Positions 1 through 5,120 are shown, counted from the stretch's first letter. The stretch is 5,120 bases of DNA from Bacteroidales bacterium (GCA_030635465.1 DAOVYU010000130.1:1-5120), one strand, 5' to 3'. Notes: generated by a model from the letters alone, not told the origin. Numbers and translations are program-made.

Positions 1-46
1 ACTTAGTATTTAGTTAATTTAGACACTTCTATAAATAACGGCATTC

Positions 47-2845
47 ATGAACATGGAAAACATATTCAGCTCAGCTTCCCGCTTATTCTTTCTTAACTTG
101 CTTATTCTGTTAACGATAAGTGCAGCTTTTGGTCAATCGAATGAAGATTGTATGATGTGTCATGAAGATCCGGAGCTTACAACAGAAAGAAATGGACGGA
201 CAATTTCCATGTTTGTCAATTTGAATCCTTTAATGAGTTCTGTGCACAAGGATGTAGATTGTGTAATGTGCCATGAAGATGCGGATGTGGAAGATTTTCC
301 ACATGAAGAAAATTTGAAACCAGTAAATTGCGGTATCTGTCATGATGTAGCTCAAGAGCGATTTGAAAAAGGAATACATGGACAGGCATTAAAACTAAAT
401 GCCCTGTATGCTCCGAGTTGTAGTGAGTGTCATGGAGAACATTACATTTTGCCTAATACTTCCCCCAGGTCACGAACTTATAAAATGAATATTCCGGTTT
501 TGTGCGGAAAATGTCATCGGGAAGGAGCTCCGGTAGCAAGAACATACAATATTACAGAACACAATATTCTGGAGAATTATAGCCAGAGTATTCATGGAGA
601 AGGATTGTTTAAAAAAGGATTGATTGTATCAGCAACATGTAATGATTGTCATGGTAACCATCTAGTATTACCTCATACAAGTCCAAATTCAAGCATTTCA
701 GGCAGAAATATTGCAAACACTTGTATGAAGTGCCATGCTGAAATTGAAGAAGTTCATCAAAAGATCATTAAAAAAGAACTTTGGGAAAAAGAACCTGGTG
801 CCATTCCGGCCTGTACTGATTGCCATCCTCCACATAAAGTAGATGTACAGAATATTGTTAACATGGTATCTGATAATTCTTGCCTGAAATGCCATGAGAA
901 GGAAGATGTTCACAAAGTTGTAAATGATTCGATTATATCTTTGTTGGTAAACAAAGAAGATCTTTCAAATTCTGTTCACAGAAGTATTACATGTGTTAAA
1001 TGTCACTCAGATATATCAATAAATTTAAAACGGCCTTGTGAAACAGCTGGCAAAGTAGATTGTTCCAATTGCCATGCTGAGGTATCCAATATTTATGATG
1101 CAAGTGGCCATGGTCAGGCATATTTTAGAAAAGATGAAAATGCCCCTTATTGCACCGATTGTCATGGAAAACATATAGTAAAATCGAGGTATGATGATAC
1201 AGCCCCAACATATAGAGCTTCCATCCCAAAACTCTGCGGAGAGTGTCATCGCGAGGATGGTAAAGCAGTAGAAATAGCAACCTTAAAAGAAGTGAATGCC
1301 TATGCCGATTATTCTTCCAGTGTACATGGTAGAGGTTTGTCAGAAAAAGGATTGTTACCTACAGCAATGTGTACTGATTGTCACACCACCCATTATATTT
1401 TAAAAGAATCGGATGAACGGTCTTCTATCCATCCTAAAAACATACCTGCCACATGTGCTACGTGTCACAAAGGCATTTATGATGATTATATTAAAAGTGA
1501 TCATGCCATTACCCATGATAAGCATGATATGAAGTACCCCACATGTGCCGATTGTCATTCGGCTCATGTAATCACTGATATCAGTGGGGATGATTTTATG
1601 AATGAGGTAACCCATCAGTGTGGAAATTGTCATGAGGAACTGTCGGAAACATATATGGAAACATATCATGGAAAGGCATATCGCTTAGGTTATTTAAAAT
1701 CAGCCAAATGTTCTGATTGTCATGGTGCGCATAAGATTTATAATTCAAGCAATCCTTTGTCATCTGTCGGAAGTGTAAATATTGTTGAAACCTGTAAGAA
1801 ATGTCACCCTGATGCAAACGCGCGGTTTACAGGTTACCTGACCCATGCAACGCATCATAATAAAACAAAATATCCTGTTCTTTATTATACATTTTGGGGT
1901 ATGACTTCCCTGCTTATTGGGGTATTTGGGTTTTTTGGAATCCATCTTTTAATGTGGCTCCCACGTTCGATTCAGGGAATAAGAGAGAAAAAACAACATA
2001 AAGATACATTTGGAAGTAAGTATCATATTCGTCGTTTTACGCGCAGTCAAAGGATTACACATATTTTTATAATCTTTAGTTTTGTATTGTTGGCAATAAC
2101 TGGAATGATGTTGAAATTTGCAGGAATGGATTGGGCTGCCTGGTTGTCAAGATTACTTGGAGGAGTTTATGTTGCAGGTGTCATTCATCGGTTTGCAGCA
2201 ATAATCACCTTTGGATACTTTATTTTTCATTTTGCTTCCATTGTTCGAATAAAAATAAAACGTCGTATACCTTTCCGCAAATTTGTTTTTGGCGAAAATT
2301 CCTTGATGTTTTCCATGCAGGATTTAAGAGATTTCGCTGCAACAGTCAAATGGTTCATAGGGAGGGGTCCCAAGCCAAGTTATGGTCGATGGACCTATTG
2401 GGAAAAGTTTGATTATATGGCTGTGTTTTGGGGAGTAGCTGTGATCGGATGGTCAGGTTTGATTTTATGGTTCCCTGAGTATTTTACTAAGGTCTTCCCT
2501 GGATGGCTTATTAATGTGGCAATGATTATTCATAGTGACGAAGCTTTGCTTGCTGTTGGATTTATATTCACTGTTCATTTCTTCAATACACACCTCCGTC
2601 CGGATGCTTTTCCTATGGATACAGTTATCTTTACAGGAACCGTTCCTTATAATGAATTTAAGCATGAAAGACCTCGTGAATTTGAATACCTTAAAAAAAC
2701 GGGCAGGCTGAAAAAAGTTGTTTTAAAAAGGGAGCACAGGCCTGAGTACGAAAGATGGATAAAGATATTTGGATTTGCAGCCCTAATAATTGGGTTATCC
2801 CTAACTGTTCTTATTATTTATTCTATGATGTTTGGATATGTTTAG
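47..2845 (+). CDS. 19-heme c-type cytochrome fused to diheme cytochrome b membrane domain
   Basis: This gene probably moves electrons between the membrane quinone pool and a chain of c-hemes outside the cytoplasmic membrane. Seen: an N-terminal signal sequence (about residues 1-30, hydrophobic 13-28), then 19 CXXCH motifs starting at C35, 72, 95, 125, 153, 198, 226, 256, 279, 316, 339, 369, 397, 442, 470, 500, 525, 555 and 583. Six hydrophobic helices follow at about 612-636, 668-690, 705-732, 787-810, 820-847 and 904-928. The loops at 637-667, 733-786 and 848-903 are rich in Arg/Lys, as expected for the cytoplasmic side, so the hemes lie outside. By analogy with FdnI, H672 and H844 could bind one b-heme, and H714 and H829 the other. 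A cytochrome c array joined to an FdnI/HydC-like domain resembles Geobacter CbcL, which has about half as many hemes; this is architectural similarity, not proven orthology. ATG at 47 is used; ATG at 53 is a possible alternative. No redox partner gene is visible in the window. Confidence 0.93.
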   Translation: MNMENIFSSASRLFFLNLLILLTISAAFGQSNEDCMMCHEDPELTTERNGRTISMFVNLNPLMSSVHKDVDCVMCHEDADVEDFPHEENLKPVNCGICHDVAQERFEKGIHGQALKLNALYAPSCSECHGEHYILPNTSPRSRTYKMNIPVLCGKCHREGAPVARTYNITEHNILENYSQSIHGEGLFKKGLIVSATCNDCHGNHLVLPHTSPNSSISGRNIANTCMKCHAEIEEVHQKIIKKELWEKEPGAIPACTDCHPPHKVDVQNIVNMVSDNSCLKCHEKEDVHKVVNDSIISLLVNKEDLSNSVHRSITCVKCHSDISINLKRPCETAGKVDCSNCHAEVSNIYDASGHGQAYFRKDENAPYCTDCHGKHIVKSRYDDTAPTYRASIPKLCGECHREDGKAVEIATLKEVNAYADYSSSVHGRGLSEKGLLPTAMCTDCHTTHYILKESDERSSIHPKNIPATCATCHKGIYDDYIKSDHAITHDKHDMKYPTCADCHSAHVITDISGDDFMNEVTHQCGNCHEELSETYMETYHGKAYRLGYLKSAKCSDCHGAHKIYNSSNPLSSVGSVNIVETCKKCHPDANARFTGYLTHATHHNKTKYPVLYYTFWGMTSLLIGVFGFFGIHLLMWLPRSIQGIREKKQHKDTFGSKYHIRRFTRSQRITHIFIIFSFVLLAITGMMLKFAGMDWAAWLSRLLGGVYVAGVIHRFAAIITFGYFIFHFASIVRIKIKRRIPFRKFVFGENSLMFSMQDLRDFAATVKWFIGRGPKPSYGRWTYWEKFDYMAVFWGVAVIGWSGLILWFPEYFTKVFPGWLINVAMIIHSDEALLAVGFIFTVHFFNTHLRPDAFPMDTVIFTGTVPYNEFKHERPREFEYLKKTGRLKKVVLKREHRPEYERWIKIFGFAALIIGLSLTVLIIYSMMFGYV
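149..1612 (+). repeat. Two tandem 244-residue octaheme units within the cytochrome
   Basis: Unit A covers residues 35-278 (bases 149-880, hemes 1-8) and unit B residues 279-522 (bases 881-1612, hemes 9-16). Every CXXCH in A has a counterpart in B exactly 244 residues later, with internal spacings of 37, 23, 30, 28, 45, 28 and 30 in both. Candidate distal His residues also match at this offset: 67/311, 111/355, 132/376, 183/427, 205/449 and 263/507. Over the first segment (35-76 against 279-320), 17 of 42 residues are identical without gaps. The repeat is clear at protein level but diverged in DNA, so it is an old internal duplication and not a recent direct repeat. Confidence 0.92.
1619..1807 (+). 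repeat. Partial third heme unit (hemes 17-19) of the cytochrome
   Basis: Residues 525-587 carry CXXCH motifs at C525, C555 and C583. Their spacings of 30 and 28 match hemes 3-5 of unit A and 11-13 of unit B. The intervening HG motif (H541) and the GxH after heme 18 (H562) also correspond. Heme 17 follows heme 16 by 25 residues, so the counterparts of hemes 1-2 are absent and the unit stops after its third heme. It leads directly into the first membrane helix at about residue 612, so these three hemes are probably the ones closest to the b-type domain. Confidence 0.8.
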
Positions 2846-2872
2846 TGGTTAGAAATTGTTAAAGAATATGGT

Positions 2873-2908
2873 CGGAGCTGCTTATTTCAGCTCCGCCCTT
2901 TCTTTTTT
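2873..2908 (+). terminator. Intrinsic terminator after the cytochrome gene
   Basis: A perfect 8-bp stem (CGGAGCTG at 2873-2880 with CAGCTCCG at 2888-2895) encloses a 7-base loop. It is followed by a pyrimidine-rich tract ending in six T residues (2903-2908). It begins 28 bases after the cytochrome stop codon, which suggests that the transcript ends there and that the next gene is transcribed separately. Confidence 0.85.
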
Positions 2909-2923
2909 AATAAAATTTAAACT

Positions 2924-2931
2924 TATATTTG
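2924..2931 (+). promoter_or_regulatory. Candidate -7 promoter element of the methionine sulfoxide reductase gene
   Basis: TATATTTG matches the Bacteroidota -7 consensus TAnnTTTG exactly and lies 32 bases before the ATG at 2964, between the upstream terminator and the gene. No TTG sits at the expected -33 distance; that position is a T-rich run overlapping the terminator tail. The call rests on the -7 element and its placement only. Confidence 0.42.
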
Positions 2932-2963
2932 TCTTAGTGATATAATTAATTTGTTAGTTACTG

Positions 2964-3425
2964 ATGGATAAATTAAAAAAGAAAAATCGATATCAACGAA
3001 TTTTCGATCAACTTGCCAGATTGCTTGAGCCACACAACAACCAGCTAGCTGCAATGGCTACAATAAATGCTGTCTTAATCAATAAATTTGATTATTTCTT
3101 CTGGATGGGATTTTACCTTTTGCAAGATGGTGATCTAATTGTTGGCCCCTATCAAGGACCTGTAGCATGTATCAAGCTTAAAAAAGATACAGGTGTGTGC
3201 TGGGCTGGTATCAACCAGAAAAATACCATCATTGTTCCTGATGTTCATGATTTTCCAGGTCACATTGCCTGTGACTCACGATCTAATTCGGAAATTGTCG
3301 TACCATTAAAAGATAAAACTGGAAAAATTATGGGTGTTCTGGATGTTGACAGTAAAGAGTTAAATTCATTCGATGAATCGGATAAAGAGGGATTGGAACA
3401 TATTTTAACCTTGATTTATAAATAA
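2964..3425 (+). CDS. Free methionine-(R)-sulfoxide reductase (GAF domain, fRMsr)
   Basis: The cytoplasmic enzyme of this family reduces free L-methionine-(R)-sulfoxide to methionine and is regenerated through thiols, usually thioredoxin, so it serves repair after oxidative stress. The 153-residue protein is essentially one GAF domain. It has the family signatures WMGFY (47-51), GPYQG (61-65), GVC (77-79), VPDVHDFPGHIACD (91-104) and SNSEIVVPL (107-115), ending with GVLDVDS (124-130). The cysteines C69, C79 and C103 are spaced 10 and 24 apart, matching the three redox cysteines of the E. coli enzyme (84, 94, 118), so it should be catalytically competent. C103 corresponds to the usual catalytic cysteine. 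Trp follows GVC where the E. coli protein has Gly. It stands alone between a terminator upstream and a 228-base gap downstream. The family assignment is firm; activity is inferred from homology. Confidence 0.93.
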   Translation: MDKLKKKNRYQRIFDQLARLLEPHNNQLAAMATINAVLINKFDYFFWMGFYLLQDGDLIVGPYQGPVACIKLKKDTGVCWAGINQKNTIIVPDVHDFPGHIACDSRSNSEIVVPLKDKTGKIMGVLDVDSKELNSFDESDKEGLEHILTLIYK

Positions 3426-3525
3426 TTGTAAAAAATAGAGTTACCGATTCCCTGATTATATTTTCCCAAATTACAATTTCAAAGTTTAGTAAATTGTTGC
3501 TTTATTTTAATTAAGTGAAGTATAC

Positions 3526-3556
3526 TTGATATGTGTATGGAATATATGTATCTTCG
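3526..3556 (+). promoter_or_regulatory. Weaker upstream promoter candidate for the MORN gene
   Basis: TTG at 3526-3528 is separated by 20 bases from TATCTTCG at 3549-3556, which differs by one base from TAnnTTTG. It would give a leader of roughly 90 bases for the gene at 3654. It could act in tandem with the better-matching promoter just downstream, or be chance in AT-rich DNA. Confidence 0.3.
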
Positions 3557-3563
3557 TTTCAGA

Positions 3564-3593
3564 TTGTCAATTTATTTAAGCCAATTACTTTTG
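3564..3593 (+). promoter_or_regulatory. Bacteroidota-type promoter of the MORN-repeat gene
   Basis: TTG at 3564-3566 (-33 element) and TACTTTTG at 3586-3593 (exact TAnnTTTG) are 19 bases apart, which is the arrangement of Bacteroidota housekeeping promoters. Transcription would start near 3599, giving a leader of about 55 bases that contains the palindrome at 3621-3634. Confidence 0.6.
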
Positions 3594-3620
3594 ATATAAA
3601 TTCATAACCAGAAAACAATT

Positions 3621-3634
3621 CCGATAGTTATCGG
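3621..3634. promoter_or_regulatory. Palindrome CCGATA-GT-TATCGG in the leader of the MORN gene
   Basis: A perfect 6-bp inverted repeat with a 2-base centre lies 20 bases before the ATG at 3654 and just downstream of the predicted transcription start. It is more GC-rich than its surroundings. It could be an operator or one copy of a short dispersed palindrome. The centre is too short for a stable RNA hairpin using the full arms, and no T-run follows, so it is not a terminator. Confidence 0.4.
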
Positions 3635-3653
3635 CATCAAAAACAAAAAAACC

Positions 3654-4334
3654 ATGAAACATTTAATTTTATTTTTAAGTATTTTTATTTTCACTTCATT
3701 ATTGATTCAATTATCGGCACAGGAAAATTGTAGGGTTTTAATACCAGAGTTAGATAGCATTTATATTGGAAAGTGTAAAAAGGGGTTTGCTCATGGCAAA
3801 GGTACTGCCACTAGAGTTGACTCATACACTGGAAGATTTTCACAAGGACTACCCAATGGGCGAGGAACATATACCTGGGCCAATGGTGATATATATACAG
3901 GAAATTGGAAGGATGGTAAACAACATGGAGAAGGAACCTTAATACTGAAATTGGAAGAAAGAGATAGTATTATTGATGGCCTATGGGAAAATGATAAGTA
4001 TATGGGACCAAAACCTATTGCTCCCAGGGTAATTTCCAAAGTTAGTGTAGATAGATTTAGCTTTAAACCAACCGGTGGAATTAAGGATCGTGTATTAATT
4101 GACCTATTACAAAATGGAACCCGAAACACAGGTGTTTCAAATTTTTTAATAACTACTTCCAATGGAGTTGAAACCAGGTTGGGTTATTCAGTTGGATACG
4201 ACTTTATTGATTTTCCGGTGAGGATCAGGGTTACCTATATGACTTTGAATAAATTAAAATCTGAAGAATACCGGGTAATTTTTGAATTTGAAATTAGTGA
4301 ACCAGGAGATTGGCTGGTTGAGATTCACAATTAA
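3654..4334 (+). CDS. Secreted MORN-repeat protein with unrecognised C-terminal domain
   Basis: A 226-residue exported protein of unknown role. Residues 1-23 form a signal peptide (hydrophobic 4-20, then SAQ before the mature end). MORN repeats follow at about 37-57 (YIGKCKKGFAHGKGT), 58-80 (YTGRFSQGLPNGRGTYTW) and 81-103 (YTGNWKDGKQHGEGTL), with a degenerate fourth at about 107-118 (DGLWENDKYMG). MORN repeats form beta-hairpin stacks that mediate protein or membrane contacts; they do not indicate an enzyme. Residues about 125-226 have alternating hydrophobic stretches suggestive of beta-strands, ending FEFEISEPGDWLVEIHN, and I do not recognise this domain. The mature protein is probably periplasmic or outside the cell, since the signal peptide has no clear lipobox. 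The ATG at 3654 follows an A-rich leader and is the only start that includes the signal peptide. The stop codon overlaps that of the convergent GtrA gene. Confidence 0.85.
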   Translation: MKHLILFLSIFIFTSLLIQLSAQENCRVLIPELDSIYIGKCKKGFAHGKGTATRVDSYTGRFSQGLPNGRGTYTWANGDIYTGNWKDGKQHGEGTLILKLEERDSIIDGLWENDKYMGPKPIAPRVISKVSVDRFSFKPTGGIKDRVLIDLLQNGTRNTGVSNFLITTSNGVETRLGYSVGYDFIDFPVRIRVTYMTLNKLKSEEYRVIFEFEISEPGDWLVEIHN

Positions 4335-4726
4335 CCAAACGTAATAAAATAATTTGCAAAGAAATTCCACAGAGTTACAACACCAATAGCAAATAACTTT
4401 GAAATGTAAAAATGCTTATTGTATTTACTTACCAACATCCATAATATAAGTGTATTTATTGCTAACCCAATGAGTGAAATTGCGAAAAACTGGGTATATT
4501 CTACCATCACTTCTGGATCCTGGCTCTGGAAAGTCCAAATGCGGTTCAGTATATAATTTGTGCTGGCTGCAATACTAAATCCAAGGGCATTGGCCAGGTA
4601 TTTAGGAACTTTCAACCACTCCTTGAAAACATAAGTAAAACCAAAGTCTACAAATATACCACTGAATCCGACGACTCCAAATTTTATAAATTTCCAAAAA
4701 AATGTCCATGTCAAAAATTCACTCAT
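4331..4726 (-). CDS. GtrA-family membrane protein (putative polyprenyl-linked sugar translocation)
   Basis: A 131-residue integral membrane protein with four predicted helices at about 13-33, 40-60, 77-99 and 107-127, the usual length and topology of the GtrA/DPMS family. Recognisable signatures are KFGVVGFSGIFVDFG (15-29), ANALGF followed by NYILNRIWTF (45-66) and WNFFANYFITF (120-130). Characterised members, such as GtrA of Shigella phages, help move undecaprenyl-phosphate-linked sugars across the cytoplasmic membrane for surface polysaccharide decoration. In Bacteroidota, related proteins are common and mostly uncharacterised. No glycosyltransferase gene is adjacent in the window, so the substrate cannot be inferred. 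It runs opposite to its neighbours, and its stop codon overlaps that of the MORN gene by four bases. The ATG (complement of 4724-4726) is preceded by a candidate promoter. Confidence 0.88.
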   Translation of the reverse strand: MSEFLTWTFFWKFIKFGVVGFSGIFVDFGFTYVFKEWLKVPKYLANALGFSIAASTNYILNRIWTFQSQDPEVMVEYTQFFAISLIGLAINTLILWMLVSKYNKHFYISKLFAIGVVTLWNFFANYFITFG

Positions 4727-4744
4727 AAAAATTCATTTGTGCCA

Positions 4745-4775
4745 CAAAACTAATTTATTATACCGGATATTTGAA
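4745..4775 (-). promoter_or_regulatory. Candidate promoter of the GtrA-family gene
   Basis: Read on the minus strand, TAGTTTTG (complement of 4745-4752) matches TAnnTTTG exactly. At a 20-base spacing upstream is TTC (complement of 4773-4775), one base off the TTG expected at -33. It would give a short leader of about a dozen bases before the ATG at 4726. Confidence 0.4.
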
Positions 4776-4823
4776 TAATATACCCTTCATTTCGTTATTA
4801 TATATTACAATTTGAAGAATTTG

Positions 4824-4858
4824 TTTGATTCCTTAAAACAGTTTAATTAATACCTTTG
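4824..4858 (+). promoter_or_regulatory. Bacteroidota-type promoter of the right-edge lipoprotein gene
   Basis: TTTG at 4824-4827 (-33) and TACCTTTG at 4851-4858 (exact TAnnTTTG at -7) are 23 bases apart, the upper end of the accepted spacing. Transcription would begin near 4864, about 33 bases before the proposed TTG start at 4897, so this site supports that start. Confidence 0.55.
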
Positions 4859-4896
4859 GCTGTTAGTAGTACAATTAATATGTAAAATATTTAGAT

Positions 4897-5120
4897 TTGA
4901 ACTTAAGAATTCTGCGGATAGAGATCATCATAGTTTTATTTCTGTTGTTAAGTTTTACTGCCTGTGTAGATGAATACTGGCCGGAAATGGATAAGTATGA
5001 AAACCTGCTTGTGGTAGATGGAATGCTTACTAATGGAGATGAGGCGGTAATTGTAAAGTTGTCTATTTCAAGTTCAATAAACAATCAGGAATTGCTCCCA
5101 GCTAGCAATGGTGAGTTATA
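4897..5120 (+). CDS. DUF4249-like outer-membrane lipoprotein, N-terminal part (cut by window edge)
   Basis: This reading frame is open from 4879 to the right edge. No in-frame ATG lies at a suitable place; TTG at 4897 gives residues LNLRILR, a hydrophobic core IIIVLFLLLSF and the lipobox FTAC with Cys at residue 23, a complete lipoprotein signal. The mature part begins CVDEYWPEMDKYENLLVVDG and continues MLTNGDEAVIVKLSIS. The Cys, the acidic stretch, then a 'VV(D/E)G.(I/L)TN...V.(V/L)..S.S' pattern is characteristic of DUF4249. Members are surface or periplasmic lipoproteins of Bacteroidota, often encoded next to TonB-dependent receptors; their function is unknown. Any such receptor would lie beyond this window, because the left neighbour is divergent. 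Only 74 codons are visible. The family call is from motif memory and is moderately sure; the existence of a lipoprotein gene is more secure. Confidence 0.72.
   Translation, partial: MNLRILRIEIIIVLFLLLSFTACVDEYWPEMDKYENLLVVDGMLTNGDEAVIVKLSISSSINNQELLPASNGEL

Noticed and set aside
149..1807. Regularly spaced TGYCAY motifs resembling a CRISPR or satellite array
   Set aside because: The periodicity comes from CXXCH codons; spacing varies between 23 and 45 codons and the DNA between motifs is not conserved as repeats.
698..1945. Several minus-strand open frames of 60-90 codons inside the cytochrome gene
   Set aside because: They lie opposite a gene with unmistakable heme motifs, overlap each other, and encode no recognisable protein; open antisense frames are expected opposite repeated TGY..TGYCAY codons in AT-rich DNA.
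2131..2412. Plus-strand 93-codon open frame inside the membrane domain
   Set aside because: It is out of frame with a well-supported membrane domain, has no start signal and shows no coherent protein features.
47..2845. Octaheme nitrite reductase or hydroxylamine oxidoreductase-type enzyme
   Set aside because: There is no CXXCK motif or other catalytic-heme signature; every motif is CXXCH with candidate distal His residues nearby, which suits electron transfer better than catalysis.
1880..2845. Cytochrome b subunit of a Ni-Fe hydrogenase or formate dehydrogenase
   Set aside because: The fold family is probably shared, but no hydrogenase or dehydrogenase subunit gene is present and the domain is fused to its own c-heme chain.
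2946..2953. TTAATTTG as an alternative -7 element for the reductase gene
   Set aside because: It has one mismatch, and the transcript would start only a few bases before the ATG; TATATTTG at 2924 fits better.
3424..3478. AATTGTAA / TTACAATT inverted repeat after the reductase gene, considered as a terminator
   Set aside because: The 8-bp stem has only two G-C pairs, the loop is about 39 bases and no T-run follows; likely chance in AT-rich DNA.
3791..4162. Minus-strand 123-codon open frame opposite the MORN gene
   Set aside because: The plus strand has a signal peptide, MORN repeats and a promoter; the minus frame has none of these.
4311..4336. TGGTT / AACCA pairing around the MORN stop as a bidirectional terminator
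   Set aside because: The stem is only 5 bp with a loop of about a dozen bases and no T-run on either strand.
4875..5084. Minus-strand 69-codon open frame at the right end
   Set aside because: The opposite strand encodes a lipoprotein signal and DUF4249-like sequence with a promoter in front, which explains this stretch better.

Overview
The window looks like chromosomal DNA of a Bacteroidota (Bacteroidetes) bacterium. It is AT-rich, starts lack Shine-Dalgarno sequences and are preceded by A/T-rich stretches, and four gene starts have an upstream -7 element fitting the Bacteroidota promoter form TAnnTTTG. The partial gene at the right edge resembles DUF4249 lipoproteins, a family typical of this phylum. 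This placement is an inference; no rRNA or other marker gene is present.

Layout: (1) 47-2845 (+) encodes a 932-residue exported and membrane-anchored cytochrome with 19 CXXCH c-heme motifs fused to a six-helix b-type cytochrome domain; an intrinsic terminator follows at 2873-2908. (2) 2964-3425 (+) encodes a GAF-fold free methionine-(R)-sulfoxide reductase with all three expected cysteines. (3) 3654-4334 (+) encodes a secreted MORN-repeat protein with an unrecognised C-terminal domain, behind one good and one weaker promoter and a 14-bp palindrome. (4) 4331-4726 (-) encodes a four-helix GtrA-family membrane protein that meets gene 3 tail to tail, sharing a TTAA. (5) 4897 to the right edge (+) is the 5' part of a lipoprotein gene resembling DUF4249, apparently starting at TTG. 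No gene-free stretch exceeds 300 bases; the longest is 3426-3653.

The genes do not form an obvious pathway. Each appears to be its own transcription unit, with a terminator, its own promoter or a change of strand between neighbours. The most notable object is the cytochrome. Its heme domain is an exact-period tandem duplication of a 244-residue, eight-heme unit plus a three-heme partial copy. The heme-to-heme spacings 37-23-30-28-45-28-30 are identical in both full units, and the candidate distal histidines fall at the same 244-residue offset. The c-heme array plus FdnI/HydC-like diheme b domain has the same general architecture as the Geobacter CbcL type of inner-membrane quinol oxidase, but with about twice as many c-hemes. 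That suggests a long electron conduit between the quinone pool and the periplasm. The direction of flow and the partner are not visible here.
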